Source: Azadirachta indica (lineage: Eukaryota; Streptophyta; Magnoliopsida; Sapindales; Meliaceae). Taken from it: DNA of 64,000 nucleotides. Below the pieces are notes generated by a model. That model had not been told where the DNA came from. It made no database searches and worked only from the letters and a program-made list of their open reading frames with translations. This document shows, in pieces, positions 11,471 through 23,604 of the stretch. The stretch spans positions 14,170,363-14,234,362 of the forward strand of contig CM040449.1 of NCBI GenBank assembly GCA_022749755.1, read 5' to 3'. The first letter of the stretch is position 1; the number at the start of each line of letters is the position of its first letter. The position numbers were made by a program, and so were the translations under genes.

Positions 11471-12868
11471 GAAAGTATCTGCCATGCCAATAAATAACAA
11501 TAAAAAAACATGACTTATTAATTAAGTGAAAAACACGTCCATGGTATGATGGCCAATGGGCATTGACTCGGTATCTATGACTGGCATGATAATCAGAGTG
11601 AACTTTCCTTCCTCGGCCTATTGGCACGGGATCGATAGTGTTATCGATAAATATCCTCCAACAATCAAATTAGGCCAAAGACTTAAGGAAAAAAATTAAG
11701 AAAATGTAGAACTTAGTATAGGTTTATTTAGGAGAGAAGCAACTTACTTTCCTTTGCATTGGCATTTCAATTTATATATGTGTTAGTGGTGGAGAGATTA
11801 CCGTTAATTTTTTCCCTTTTCTGAAAAAGTTTTAAAAAAATTTAGAAATTTATAAATGAAAGTTTTAATTTGTAAAAAGAAATAGAAATTTAATAAAGGA
11901 AAAGTTAAGTTTTAATTTAGTTAACAAAAAATTTAGTTTGAATTTAATTAATAAAAAATTTGATTGAGCCGAATTCAATGATTTTGTTGTATATAAGTGG
12001 AATGCATTAGTTATCTACTTTTAGGTTGGGTAGTAAGGGTCGGGGAAGGGCAATTACTTATTTTGAAAACTAGCAGTCGGAGGAGGAGTTGAGCAATTAG
12101 GCATAAATTGATGCCGACTCCTTAAAATTTGGTTACTTCAACTCCATTAACAACCACTTATGATTCATTTTTCGAATTACATCCATTATCTTCGAACAAT
12201 AAGGAGCTGGATCAACTATTCAATCACATGATATTGAGCATTTTCTGATCTTTTCTTGTATTTAATCTAAATTTATTTAATATTTATCCATACTTAATTT
12301 CAAGTGTACCAAACATAACTTTATTCCATTGTGTCCTTCTCTCTCTCACCCCTCAAATTCTCCACCCTTCTCCCTCTCTTTCCCTTTCTACAAATCCATT
12401 GCCACCTTGCTCCTTCTCTCCCTCTTCTTTAAATCCCTTCTTTTCCCCTCTGTAAATTCCTAATTCGTTGCCAACACCACAAAGCCTTCATTCTCCCTCT
12501 TCCTCCTTTCTTCAAACTCCTAGTCCTCTATTATATAATAAAATAATGCAATAAACTCAAATTTAGCGGGAAAAAAATCAACTATTAACTGTTTAGTGCA
12601 TTTGTTTAGCTTATAAGTTAGGAAGGTCTTTTGTAGTTATAGTTGATGGATGGAAATCTTTTAATCTACGTAGGGATGGAATGGATAGTTGGAAGGCTTA
12701 TGATGTTTTATATTATAGTTTGAAAAACATACATTTTTGTTAATATTTCGCTAATCATAATATTAGCAAATTTATTAAATAAGTAGTTAAAAATATGCCA
12801 AAAGAGTTAGAAAATTTATGCGAGTATACAGTTTTAATATAAAATAGAAGAAGGAAAAGAAAATACCT
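11471..12868. other. Non-coding DNA with a C/T-rich tract
   Basis: No coding block is recognised. The interval 12325-12530 is strikingly pyrimidine-rich on the plus strand (CTCTCTCTC, CTTCTCCCTCTC, CTCCCTCTTCC), unlike its AT-rich flanks. It may be a polypyrimidine leader or LTR part of an unrecognised element. Confidence 0.4.
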
Positions 12869-14478
12869 CTTGATGCTTTTTAATTACTTTTGCTAGATTT
12901 TCCTTTACTAATGATTTTCAAATCAATCATTTAGTAGTTACAGTAAAAAAAAGAGTGGCTTTCTTTTTATAATACAATGATGTTTAAAGAAAATTAATTT
13001 TTCTCTATAGTATACATCAAAAGAAATCTTTTTCTATCCCTTGTTTTAGGGTTTACACCCTTTTTGTTTCTTTTATATCACATACATTTTAGCTAAAACA
13101 ACTTTAGTTAAACTAGAATTAAATTAATTAATTAATAACATTTATTAATTAATTAAATGTGTAAGACAACTCCTAATAGAAGTAACATTTTAATTAAAAA
13201 CAATTTCAATTAAAATAAAATTAATTAATTAATAACATTTATTAATTAATTAAATTTATAAAACAACTTGTAATAGAAGTGAAATTCTAATTAAATTAAT
13301 ATTTAAAAGAAACAATAAAGAAGATAAATATCTTTTTGAGAATTTATCCATTTAATTTCTCAAATTAAATTATTTGGATTTTAATGAAAGATATTTTACT
13401 TAAAATATCTTACTAATGAATTAATTCTTAATTAATTAATTAAATCCAAATTCAAATAAGTACTCCAAAAAACTATTTTTTGGACATATAAATATTTAGC
13501 ATAATAATTTTATCCTTTGTATAATTTACTGCACTGATTTAAGACCTAGTATTGGGGACCTATGGACCTCCAATTTTAAGCTCCAATAAAATTTGACAAT
13601 TAATTAAACTCTTTAATTAATTAATGTAATTTATTAATTATAGTATTATTCCACTAAAAATATGAAATTAAACTCTTGAAATTAGATATATTTTATTAAA
13701 AAAACTTTGAGCAATCTATTGATATAAATGGTCCATAATTAGAGATAGGCCAATTTTTCGTTTTACTGCTTTAATTATATCTTTATCCTTAAGTTCTATT
13801 AATTCTCCTCTGAACAGATAATTTTTAAATTAATTATAAATTGAGCACTCAAATGTTCAATTTATGAATTAACATTTGAGGGAACCTTTTTGACTTTTAA
13901 AAAAAAATGAATGGATTTCATATTTATCCTATTAAATTTCTAAGATACAAGCATTGAGCTTGTTCTTAGAACATATCTTAACAAATAACTTGAATGACTC
14001 AATAACATAAACACGAGTTTATAACCACTCAGGATTAAAATTGATCTATATATGATCATATATTGACATTATTTGAATTCTCAGTTAGTAATAGAATTTG
14101 TATGAGAATTCAAATTATGTTTGGTTCAGTCTTATATAATCATATTATATAAAGCACCTCTACCATAATGTCACCACATTGAGAGATTGGATAAAACTAT
14201 CACATTCTTAATATTAGTGGATCATATTAGTAATATTTAATTAAAGAACCCAATTTTAATTAATTTATTATGGACTATTTTTTTAGTTTATTATCTATAA
14301 TCTTAATCCTTTTTATATATAACACTTACATATTATAAGATTATGGTTAAATAAATAATTAGGATTGTTCTGATATTAATTAACATTAAATATGAAAATA
14401 ATTAAGCATAAAAAATATCAATTTTATTTATTCCAAAAAGTATACAAATTACATGCTTTTAAAGCATTATACTTAACA
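12869..14478 (-). mobile_element. 3' LTR of a copia element (outer end uncertain)
   Basis: Read on the minus strand, the LTR starts TGTTAAGTATAATGC directly after a polypurine tract (AAAGTGGGAGAT, 14479-14490) that follows the copia RNase H frame, so the inner edge at 14478 is firm. The outer edge is less certain: the best TG...CA fit is AAGCATCA on the minus strand (plus-strand TGATGCTT at 12869), giving about 1.6 kb. No target duplication can be tested because the other end of the element is missing. Contains the 97-bp tandem duplication listed next. Confidence 0.6.
13101..13294. repeat. 97-bp tandem duplication in the copia LTR
   Basis: Two diverged head-to-tail copies (about 13101-13197 and 13198-13294) share AATTAATTAATTAATAACAT, then TTATTAATTAATTAAAT and then an ACAACT..TAATAGAAGT block. 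The repeated TTAATTAATTAA stretches are self-complementary. Confidence 0.7.
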
Positions 14479-14490
14479 ATCTCCCACTTT
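14479..14490 (-). promoter_or_regulatory. Polypurine tract of the copia element
   Basis: The minus-strand sequence AAAGTGGGAGAT lies immediately before the LTR start TGTTAAG. The GTGGGAGATTGTTA configuration is the usual copia plus-strand primer site and fixes element orientation and LTR edge. Confidence 0.8.
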
Positions 14491-14492
14491 TC

Positions 14493-15700
14493 CTAAAGCG
14501 AGTGAGACATGCCTCTCAATCCCATCCTCTCGAAGTAACCCTCAAATGTTCTGGCTGATAATATCTTGGTAAATGGGTCTGGAAGGTTATGTTCGAATGC
14601 TGTCTTTATAACTATCACATTACTTCGATGCAAGATCTTTTTAATTAGGTGATACTTTCTCTCTATATGCTTCCATTTCTTATAACTTCTCGGTTCTTGT
14701 AACTTTGCTACTACCTCATTGTTGTCACAATATAGGTCCATATCTGATATTATTTCAAAACCAGTAAAAAACTTCTTGAGTCATACTGCTTCTTTAGCTG
14801 CTTCACGAGCTGTTATATATTTAATGCAGAATTGTTTTACACTTCTGTAGACTACAACTCCATCACCAAGAGTGAACACTGACTCAAGCGTTGACTTTCG
14901 AGTGTTTTTACCTGATTAAAAATCAGAGTCAGTGTAACTAGTAGGGTTCAGCTCTCCATCTAAATAAACAAGCATATAGTTTTTCATTCTTCTAAGATAC
15001 TTAAGAATATGCTTTAATGCAATCCAATGAGCCAATCTTGGGTTGGATTGGAAACGACTAACTATTCCCATTATATAGCAAATGTTAGGCTTCATACATA
15101 ACATGGCATACATAAGGCTGCCTATTGCTGATGCATAAGTAACATTTCTTATGTCCTTTTCCTCCTAAAGTGTCTTAGGACATTGCTCTTTGAAAAGGAC
15201 AACTTCATGTCAAGTCAGTAAATAACCCTCTTTGGAATTTTGCATCGAAAGTCGTATAATACCTTATGAATGTACAATGCTTGAGAAAATGCCAAGAGTT
15301 TGTTCTTGCGATCTCGAATAATCTATATCCTAAGGATATAACTCGCTTATCCCAAATCTTTCATTTAAAATTACTTGGCTGGCCATTTTTTATGTTAGAT
15401 AATGTATCCACATCATTCCTAATTAGTAGAATATCATCTATGTGAAGTGCCAAAAAGACCTTTTTTTCTTTTATGTACTTGTATACACGAGGCTCATCAA
15501 TATTCTACTGAAAACCATAAAATTTGATTGTTCTATCAAATCTTAAGTTTCAAGATCTTGAAGCATGCTTGAGTTCATAAATAGACTTAAGTAGCTTGCA
15601 GACTTTCTACTCTTAGCCTTCCACTGCTGATGAATGTTTAAAAGTGTAGGTTTATCAAGAGAAATATTATGATTTACACTTAATAATGTCCTTCTGTTCC
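14493..15700 (-). pseudogene. Copia pol 3' half (RT end and RNase H)
   Basis: Read on the minus strand, RT remnants at about 15700-15130 include a block equivalent to the copia catalytic YVDD region (LHIDDILLIRND, about 15460-15420) and further pieces with shifts. The frame 15113-14916 carries NPRLAHWIALKHILKYLR (connection to RNase H) and YTDSDF. After a stop the frame 14741-14493 has DLYCDNNEVVAKL, HIERKYHLIKK and LPDPFTKIL, the standard copia RNase H C-terminus, ending just before the polypurine tract. The 5' half of the element is absent: it stops where the Athila LTR begins, so that insertion or a later deletion truncated it. Confidence 0.85.
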
Positions 15701-15709
15701 CCAATAATG

Positions 15710-17028
15710 AAGCATATTCTTTTATATTGAATTATAAAACATGAATTGGACTAAATAGTCAGTTTTGCATAGGTTTCGTATAATGAGCATATCTTTCAAT
15801 CCAAATCATCAATTGATACGATTCTTGGGCTGGACAAACATAAACTCATCATTTCACAATTTTGTAAGCTAAAGGTTGGACTAGTTCAAGCAATTAATGA
15901 GACAAAATTGGGTTTCAACAGAACTAAAGCGCATCTTTGAACTAGCCCAACATGCTTCCATATTTGAGCCGTATCCCCTAAAATTTCTAACGAAAAATTA
16001 TATAGTTGTGTGATCTAGAGAGCTGAGAAACGGATCTAAATTATTTATATTTTGCACTTTCTCAAATTTCAACTGGTCGGCTACCAAAAAGAGCTATTTC
16101 TAGAAGGGTGGTGGAGCAATACGACTTGAATATCTCTGCCTATTTTTAATACAACTCACGTTGTAAAACAGCAATAAGGGTGAGATATGTACCATTAGAA
16201 AGATGAGTCATCCACCTACAACTTTGAAGAAGGCTATTTTATAAAATTCGGTGGTTTTTGTGGTCAAAAATATATTAGAAGTTGATAGAGCGTGATTAAT
16301 TGGAAATTGACAAATTATGTTCATACATGTGAAATGTCTTTTGTTTTACCTATATAAAGGAAGATGTGGAAGTGAGGAGAGGGATCATTTTTTTATCATT
16401 TATATTTTCTTTTTGTAATTTGAACTTCAATTAAATAATATTTTTCTAAATTAGAAATTAGGGTTAAGGGTGTAGTTTTGTTAATTTTATAGCATTGTTC
16501 TTTTATCATTCTAAGTTGTGCTCAATACAAAATCTTTTCAATTGATTGAATTATATTTCTTAAAAGTGTTTTGATTTGTTAGGAGACTTAATTCATTGTT
16601 AACAAAAAGTATACTGAATGCTTGCACATTTTCTACAAACTAAGAACAAGATATGTTATATTTTTTACAAGTAAATGAATGATTAATCTTTCATTTTATT
16701 ACCATTTCTTAAAAGAGCTATTGTGATGTATTTCAATATATTTATCTTTCGATTAAGATTATCTATTAAGTAATTCTTAATTGAGTTAAAAAATATGAGT
16801 AAAGAATGATTTTTATAATTATCAACAAAATGAATTCCTAATGCTCTAATAATTAATCATATTAAATTTACATTCAACAAGTAACAAATTCATTCTATTT
16901 TCATCATATTTGGACATTGGATTTGTGGACCTTATATAACGTATTCTCTGTGGACCGACACTCAAACTTTCGAACTTTATTACTTGAGACAACATATACT
17001 TGGGAGTTACAACCTTTAAGTTGTAGCA
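15710..17028 (+). mobile_element. 5' LTR of Athila-type gypsy element 1
   Basis: The right edge is fixed by the tRNA-Asp-type primer site at 17035; the LTR probably ends ...TTGTAGCA at 17028. The left edge is uncertain and placed near 15710, where the copia similarity fades. The LTR includes the segment GCATATCTTTCAATCCAAA near 15788-15806, of a style common in Athila LTRs, and a promoter-like TATATAAAGGAAG at about 16351-16363. No coding capacity. The 3' LTR partner is not present in the window. Confidence 0.6.
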
Positions 17029-17034
17029 AATTTC

Positions 17035-17052
17035 TGGCGTCGTTGCCGGAGA
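17035..17052 (+). promoter_or_regulatory. Primer binding site, tRNA-Asp type
   Basis: TGGCGTCGTTGCCGGAGA differs at two positions from TGGCGCCGTTGCCGGGGA, the complement of the 3' end of plant tRNA-Asp that Athila and Tat elements use to prime reverse transcription. It lies 6 bp after the proposed LTR end. Confidence 0.85.
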
Positions 17053-17473
17053 ATACGATTTGTATAAAATTTACTAGTTCTTGTTTAATTTTCTTTTACT
17101 AACTTTAACTCTAACTCTAATTTTAATATTTTTTTTATTTACTTGTTGTTATTTATTTTTATTGGCAGACTCAGCCGCCCATTTACATTTACATTATGGT
17201 TGATTCTATACACACTACCTAATTTTTATTGTTTATTTTGTTCATGGTAGGTTTTGCCACCTTTCTTTATTTTTTCTATTAAGTATTGTGTTGTTATTTT
17301 CATTTACAATAATTTTATTAAGAGGAAGGTTATATCACCTCTTTTCTTTTTTATTTGTTTTATTGTGCTAACATTTTATTTTATTGTATCTTACTTTATT
17401 GTGTTATATTATTATTATTATTATTTTTATTTTATTCATGCTTAGATGATATCGTGATCCTTATTCTCATCGA
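17053..17473 (+). other. 5' untranslated leader of Athila element 1
   Basis: The T-rich leader between primer site and gag contains an (ATT)n run at about 17408-17425. A 63-codon frame here (17254-17445) is low-complexity Tyr/Phe/Ile and not a gene. Confidence 0.6.
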
Positions 17474-18510
17474 TTGGTGAAAGGTAATTCTGAAACCTCT
17501 TTTGAAAATTTGTTTGATTCATCTTCAAACTCACACACAACTAACACTATGGCTGAAAATAAAAGTATACATGGAGAAAATGAGAATCATCATGTTCGAA
17601 CCATGCATGAATATTTGCAACCTCCTCGAAATTCATCTCTTTCATACTTTATTTTTTCACTTAATGCAAATAACTTCAGATTTAAACCCGGTATGATCTC
17701 TTTACTTTATAATTTCCATGGTTTAAAGTTTGAGAGTTCTTATTTGCACTTGAAAGAATTTGAAAAAGTATGTGCCACATTTATGAATCAAACATATAGT
17801 GAAGAGGTAATTAAACTAAAATTGTTTCTTTTTTTTTTAAAAGATAAAATAAAAATATGGCTTAATTCATTAAGATCTAGATCTATAGGCACATGGCAAG
17901 AAATACAAACCAAGTTTTTAAAGCAATTTTTTCAATACATAAAACAAATGCTTTCAAGAGACAAATTAAAAATTTTTGTCAAAAAGGAAATGAGACCTAT
18001 TTTCAATGTTTGGAAAGATTTAAAGATTTGTTGAATTCATGCCCACACCATAATTTTGAAAAATGGCGTACGATAAGTTTCTTTTATGAAGGGTTAACGC
18101 CAGAGACAAAATAATTTGTTGAAACAATGTGTAATGGTGAATTTTTAGACAAAGACCCAGAAGAAGCTTTAGAGTATTTAGATCATTTAACTGAGAACTC
18201 TCAATCCTGGCAAATCACTAGTTTCTCTGAAAATTCAATTAGATCTAATATGGCTAGTTGTAGTGGGGGTAAATATAATTTGAGTCAAGAAGATGATTTA
18301 AGTGCTAGAATTAGAAATTTAACGAGAAAGATTGAAGCCATGGAATTAAGGACAGTTAAAGAGGTCAAATCTGTGCATAATGATGAAATTTGTGAAATTT
18401 GTGAAGTCATGGGACATTCCACTCAAGATTGTCCAAATATTCCAATTTTTAAAGAAGTATTGCATGACCAAGCAAATTCTATGAATTCTTTCAAAAAGCC
18501 TTTCCTCTAA
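17474..18510 (+). pseudogene. Gag of Athila-type element 1, frame-broken
   Basis: Structural (capsid and nucleocapsid) protein remnant. Frame 1 (17474-18034) covers the N-terminus and most of the capsid, with FHGLKFESSYLHLKEFE, FLKDKIKIWLNSL and TWQEIQTKFLKQFF, matching the retrotransposon gag pattern (aromatic-rich helices, then A/W-x-W). The frame shifts near 17900-17930 into FCQKGNETYFQCLERFKDL, then a stop at about 18114, then 18127-18510 with DPEEALEYLDHL and a zinc knuckle CEICEVMGHSTQDC (C-x2-C-x4-H-x4-C, intact). At least one frameshift and one stop make it non-functional. Confidence 0.85.
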
Positions 18511-19219
18511 TTCTCTATATTCTGAAACATACAATCCTAAATGGAGAAATCACTCAAATTTTAGTTGGAAAAATGATAATCATGTACATCCACCACCTCA
18601 AAGACCTTCAAATTTTCCATCATACCATTTACCACATTTGAAAACTCTTGAGGAAACGTTGCAAACATTTATGCAAGGGCAAATAAGTTTAAACAATTAA
18701 ACATCACAGGCCATTAATGATATCAAGAATACACTTTCAACATTGACCTCAGCTTTGCGCAGTCAAGAGAAAGGAAAATTTCCTGCTCAACCACAACCAA
18801 ATCTAGTGGGTCAATTTCATGTAAGTGATTCTAACCCAAATAGCAACAGCATGAGAATGCCAACTCCATATTACTCTTCGAAGTGGTAAGGTCATTGATA
18901 AAACCATTTCTTTGAAAGAGATTGAACCTAAAGAACCATCAAAATTAGTGAGTGAGGAAAATAATTTTGAACCTAAGATGTGTGATGTTGAAAAATGCCC
19001 TATCCTTACTCCTTTTCCTCAAAGATTGCAACTAATTCAAAAGTTGAACCCAAATTCTGAAATTTTTGAACTTTTTAAGTAAGTCAAAATTAACATTCCT
19101 TTGTTAGATGCAATTAAGCAAGTTCCTTCTTATGCTAAATTTTTGAAAGATTTATGCACTGTTAAAAAAAAGCTTATTGTTCAAAAGAAAGCATTTTTAA
19201 CTGAGAATGTTAATTCGAT
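18511..19219 (+). pseudogene. Gag-protease linker of Athila element 1
   Basis: Short broken frames continue the polyprotein: an LEETLQTFMQGQ-like piece at about 18648-18685, an LRSGKVIDKT-like piece at about 18875-18905, and a KVNIPLLDAIKQ-like piece at about 19085-19120. These blocks precede protease in Athila polyproteins; the minus-strand copy in this window has the same order. Stops occur at about 18700 and 19080. Confidence 0.7.
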
Positions 19220-19829
19220 TGTCTAACATAAAACTTCACCAAAATATAAAGATTTTGGTTGTCCCACCATTTCTTGTGTAATTGGAAACTTTAGGATAAA
19301 CCGTGCTTTACTTGATCTTACTGCAAGTGTTAATTTGTTGCCATATTCAGTGTATGAGCAACTAGGTTTAGGTGAGCTTAAACCTACTTCTACAACACTT
19401 CAACTTATTGATCATTCTGTGAAAGTACCACGAGGAATATTTGATGATGTATTAGTTCAAGTAGATAAATTTTACTTTCCTGTAGATTTTATTGTCTTAG
19501 ACACACAACCTGTTCCTAGCTTAAGCATCCAAATTCCTATCATATTAGGACGTCCATTTCTTGCTACATCTAATACAATAATCAACTGTAGAAATGAAGT
19601 TCTAAAATTATCCTTTGGAAACATGACATTGGAAATAAATGTGCACAATATTTGCAAGCAAGCTAGTGAAAATGATGACATGCATGAAGTTAGTCATATT
19701 AAGGAACTCGTTCATGACTACTTTAATGTTTCATACTTTAATGAAGTGTCTCATATTTATTCTCTTTTAAAATCTTCTCAAGTTTTGGAAGTTAATGGAT
19801 GGAGACCAAAATTTGAAGACTTACCTTAA
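19220..19829 (+). pseudogene. Aspartic protease region of Athila element 1
   Basis: An open frame of 164 codons from 19335, with upstream homology from about 19257 (CPTISCVIGNF). The active-site block reads LLDLTASVNLLPYSVY where the family has D-L-G-A-S/N, so the glycine after the catalytic Asp is replaced by Thr. Further on, QLIDHSVKVPRGI, VDKFYFPVDFIVLD and IPIILGRPFLAT are the standard retropepsin flap and ILGRPF end. It would cleave the polyprotein in the particle, but the active-site change and the stops on either side make that unlikely. Confidence 0.85.
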
Positions 19830-19844
19830 CTTGCTGATAAACCG

Positions 19845-21480
19845 ATGCCATCGAGTGTTCAACCACCAAAACTTGAATTGAAACCATTGCCATCTGACCT
19901 CAAGTATGCTTTCTTGCGTGCTAATGAAACTTTTCCATTGATAATTTCTTCCAAACTCAGTGCTCTTCAAGAATGTAAGTTGCTCAAAATTCTAAGATTG
20001 CATAAACATGCCTTAGGATGGACAATAGCTGACATAAAAGGAATTAATCCTTTGATTTACACACATAAGATATATTTGGAAGATAATGCCAAATCATCTA
20101 GACAAATGCAACGTAAGCTAAATCCTAATATGAAAGAGGTAGTGAGAAATGAAGTTCTCAAGCTTTTAGATGTAGGGATCATTTATCCTATTTCTGATAG
20201 CACATGAGTAAGTCCTACACAAGTTGTACCTAAAAAATCTGGAGTTACTGTAGTCAAAAATGAAAATAATAAATTAATTACAACTAAAACAATTACTGAT
20301 TGGAGAATGTGCATTAACTATAGGAAACTCAATTCAATGACTAGAAAAGACCATTTCCCGTTACCATTCATGGATCAAATGTTAGAAAAGGTAGCTGAAC
20401 ATGCATTTTATTGTTTCCTAGATGGGTATTCTAGGTATAACCAAATTGAAATTGCACCTGAAGACTAAGAAAAGACCACTTTCACTTGTCTGTTTAGAAC
20501 TTTTGCATATAGAAGGATGCCATTTAAATTGTGTAATGCATCAGCTACATTTCAAAGATGCATGCTTAGTATTTTTAGTGATATGGTTGAATGATTTCTT
20601 GAAGTTTTCATAGATGATTTTTCTGTTTTGGTGATTCATTTGATGATTACTTATCTAATTAGGAAAAAGTTTTGATTAGGTGTGAAGAAAAGAATCTTGT
20701 TCTTAATTGAGAAAAATGTCATTTCATGGTCACAAATGGTATTATGTTTGGTCACATTATCTCATCAAAAGGAATTGAAGTAGATAAATCTGAAATTGAA
20801 TTAATTGCCAATTTACCTGTTCCTAAGTCTGTCAAAGATGTTAGTCATTTTTAGGACATACTGTTTTTTATAGGAGATTTATCAAAGACTTTAGTGTTAT
20901 ATTAAGACCGTTGTGCAATCTCTTATTAAAAGATGCTCTCTTTGAGTGGACTGAGTCATGTCAAGAAGTTTTTGTCAAACTTAAAACCATGGTAACATCT
21001 GCTCCTATCATACAACCTCCAGATTGGATTTTGCCTTTTAAAATCATGTGTGATGCTAGCGATTATGCTGTTTCAATTGTTTTAGAACAATGAAAGGACA
21101 AGAAACCCTATGTGATTTACTATGCTAGTAAAACCTTAAATAGTGCTTGAATGAATTATTTTATTACTAAAAAGGAATTACTTACAGTAGTATTTGCATT
21201 GGATAAATTTCGATCTTATCTTGTTGGCTCACCCATTGTGATTTTTAGTGATCATGCAGTATTAAAATATCTTCTCTCAAAAAAGGATGCTAAATCTAGT
21301 TTGATTAGGTGGATCCTACTATTTCAAAAATTTGATCTCACAATTCAAGACAAAAAAGGAGTACAAAATGTGATTGTTGATCACTTGTCAAGACTTATGT
21401 TTGAAGAACAGATTGAAACAACACCAATTAATGACAATTTTTCTGATGAGCAACTTTTCAATGTTTTTATTTTACCTTGA
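19845..21480 (+). pseudogene. RT and RNase H of Athila element 1
   Basis: Reverse transcriptase blocks in order: the N-terminal LKPLPSDLKYAFL and DNAKSSRQMQRKLNP (frame 19845-20207), a stop at 20205, WRMCINYRKLNS at about 20300, HFPLPFMDQML, FLDGYSRYNQIEIAPED followed by a stop at 20466, MPFKLCNASATFQRCM, and catalytic FIDDFS at about 20610. A frameshifted thumb follows. RNase H runs from 20911, with IMCDASDYA, a stop at 21091, YYASKTLNSA with a stop, TTK-like [18 protein letters not shown] and FSDHAVLKYLL. At least five stops or shifts are present. The order RT, RNase H, integrase is that of Ty3/gypsy. Confidence 0.88.
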
Positions 21481-22720
21481 TTTGCTGATATTTTCAATTT
21501 TCTTGTTACAGGTCAAATGCCAAATCATTGAAATGCTCAAGATAAAAAGAAATTTTTAAGGGAGGTACGCAATTTTTTTTGGGATGATCCATATCTTTTC
21601 AAATATTGCCCTGGCCAAATTATAAAGAGATGTGTACTTAACAATGAAATTCAAAATATCATTTCTTTTTGTTATTCCGAAGCATATGGTGGTCATTTTT
21701 CTTCCAAGAAAAGTGCTGTGAAAATATTACAATTTGGATTTTATTGGCCCACCTTATTTAAAGACACACATACATTTTGTAAAACATGTGACTGTTGTTA
21801 AAAATTAGGTGGAATAACTCGTAAAAATATGATGTCATTAAATCCTATTTTAGTCATTGAAATATTTGATTGTTGGGGTATTGATTTTATGGGTCCTTTT
21901 CCATCTTCTTTTGGGTATCAATACATTTTAGTTAGAGTTGACTATGTTTCAAAATAGGTAGAGGCAATTTCTTACGAAAATAATGATCATAAAATTGTTT
22001 GAAATTTTTAAAAGAAAACATTTTTTCAAGATTTAGAGCGCCTCGAGACATAATAAGTGATGGAAGTTTACACTTTTGTAATAAGCCTTTTGAGAATTTA
22101 ATAAAAAAATATGAAATTACACATAAAGTGTCTACCCTTTATCACCCACAAACAAGTGGACAAGTTGTACTTGCCAATAGAGAAATAAAACACATTTTGG
22201 AAAAAACGGTAAACCTGAATTGTAAGGATTGGTCTTTAAGACTAACCGATGCACTTTGGGCTTATCGAACTGCTTTTAAATCATCACTTGGCATGTCTCT
22301 TTATAGACTTGTTTTTGGAAAGGCTTGTCACCTATCTGTGGAATTGGAACATAAAGCTTTTTGGGCCATTAAAATGCTTAATTTTGACTTAGATAAAACA
22401 AGATCGTTGAGAAAACTCCAAATAGATGAACTCGAAGAAATTAAGAATGAAGCTTACGAGAATTCTAAAATTTACAAAGACAAAATGAAGGTGTTTCATG
22501 ATAAACATATCACTAGAAACATTTGAACCTTCACAAAAAGTTTTTTTGTATTATTCAAGATTGCATATATTTCCTAGCAAACTTCGTTCAAAATAGACAG
22601 GTTCTTTTATTGTTAAAAAGGTTTACTCACATGGCGCTATTGAGATTGAGAACCCTAAAAATGGTAATGTTTTTAAGTTAATGGACATCGTTTTTAAAGC
22701 CATTCTTTGAGAATTTTCCA
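21481..22720 (+). pseudogene. Integrase of Athila element 1
   Basis: The zinc-binding region is broken (SFCYSEAYGGHFSSKKS, FYWPTLFKDTH at about 21660-21770). The catalytic core starts [18 protein letters not shown] at about 21880, and after stops the frame 21999-22526 carries [35 protein letters not shown] and [17 protein letters not shown]. The C-terminal SH3-like part (SHGAIEIENPKNG, about 22630-22665) is in another frame. The Asp of VDYVSK is present and ISDG keeps the second Asp; the Glu position of GQVE reads Val in GQVVLANRE, so the catalytic triad is incomplete. Confidence 0.87.
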
Positions 22721-23029
22721 AGCGAGTTAGAAGTCTATCACTTTGAATGAATCTGTTTACAACATTGGATGATTTTTTTTTTATTGTATATACATTACTT
22801 GTTTTCTTGTGTTATTAATTTTATTGATTCCATTATTTATTTTTAGTTACTTTCCCAATCAAGTGGCGGATAACGGTACTCCGTGATTCTTTAAGTCGGT
22901 TTTTTCAGTTGTCCAAAATTACTGATACCAAATTTTCTCTCACTTCTTTTTCTTTTCTTTTTTTTTTTTTTTTTCATTATGGATGTCATTCTTTCTAAAT
23001 TGCAAACATATTTTCTTTCTTTCCCTAAA

Positions 23030-23484
23030 AATGTTTTACGAAAAATATACCAAACTATGTGTGTAAGATTAAAATGCTTATGCAAAAAGGTATCCCTGAA
23101 GATATGCGGTGAATAATTGAAGCAAAGGTACGTTTAGTAGGTGAGTTTTCTGATTCATTTGTTTCACGTATGACTTGTTTAAGTAAGAGCTCTTTGGCAA
23201 CAAAATGAAGAGCAAAAAGGTTACAAGTGTGTCATAAATGTGCACGTTCAACTTGTAACAAGCGAAGTCGTTCTCTAGGGATGGTGTCTACTAATAGAGA
23301 AGATAAAATTAAATTCATCAAGGATGGACTGAGTAAGGAGTCTTTAGATAATATCTTATTGACTCTTGAGACGCATCCTAGTGGTTATGTGCAACGTGAA
23401 ATTCTAAATTTGTATACACTATTTCAAAAGAAACGTGATCGTTATAGTCTTGGGAATCTGACTTTAAATGACCATGTTTGCTAA
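23030..23484 (+). pseudogene. Unassigned frame downstream of Athila pol
   Basis: An almost open frame with two in-frame stops (about 23108 and 23206) runs from about 23060 to 23484. Its best part is 86 codons from 23227: basic CARSTCNKRSRSLGMVSTNR, then KIKFIKDGLSKESLDNILLT and QKKRDRYSLGNLTLNDHVC. Athila elements can carry an extra 3' frame after pol, and the position fits that. I do not recognise the family and see no clear signal peptide or membrane segment in this part. It could also be captured host sequence or part of another element. It ends 20 bp before an assembly gap. Confidence 0.45.
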
Positions 23485-23504
23485 TTTGTAAGAAAATTAG
23501 ATGG

Positions 23505-23604
23505 NNNNNNNNNNNNNNNNNNNNNNNNNNNNNNNNNNNNNNNNNNNNNNNNNNNNNNNNNNNNNNNNNNNNNNNNNNNNNNNNNNNNNNNNNNNNNNNN
23601 NNNN
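23505..23604. other. Assembly gap (100 N)
   Basis: Exactly 100 undetermined bases, a common placeholder for a gap of unknown size. The left side is the Athila downstream region, the right side a CRM-like gag on the opposite strand; the two are not demonstrably contiguous. Open frames that read through the Ns are artefacts. Confidence 0.97.

Noticed and set aside
17254..17445. 63-codon frame before gag of Athila element 1
   Set aside because: Low-complexity Phe/Tyr/Ile translation of a T-rich leader.
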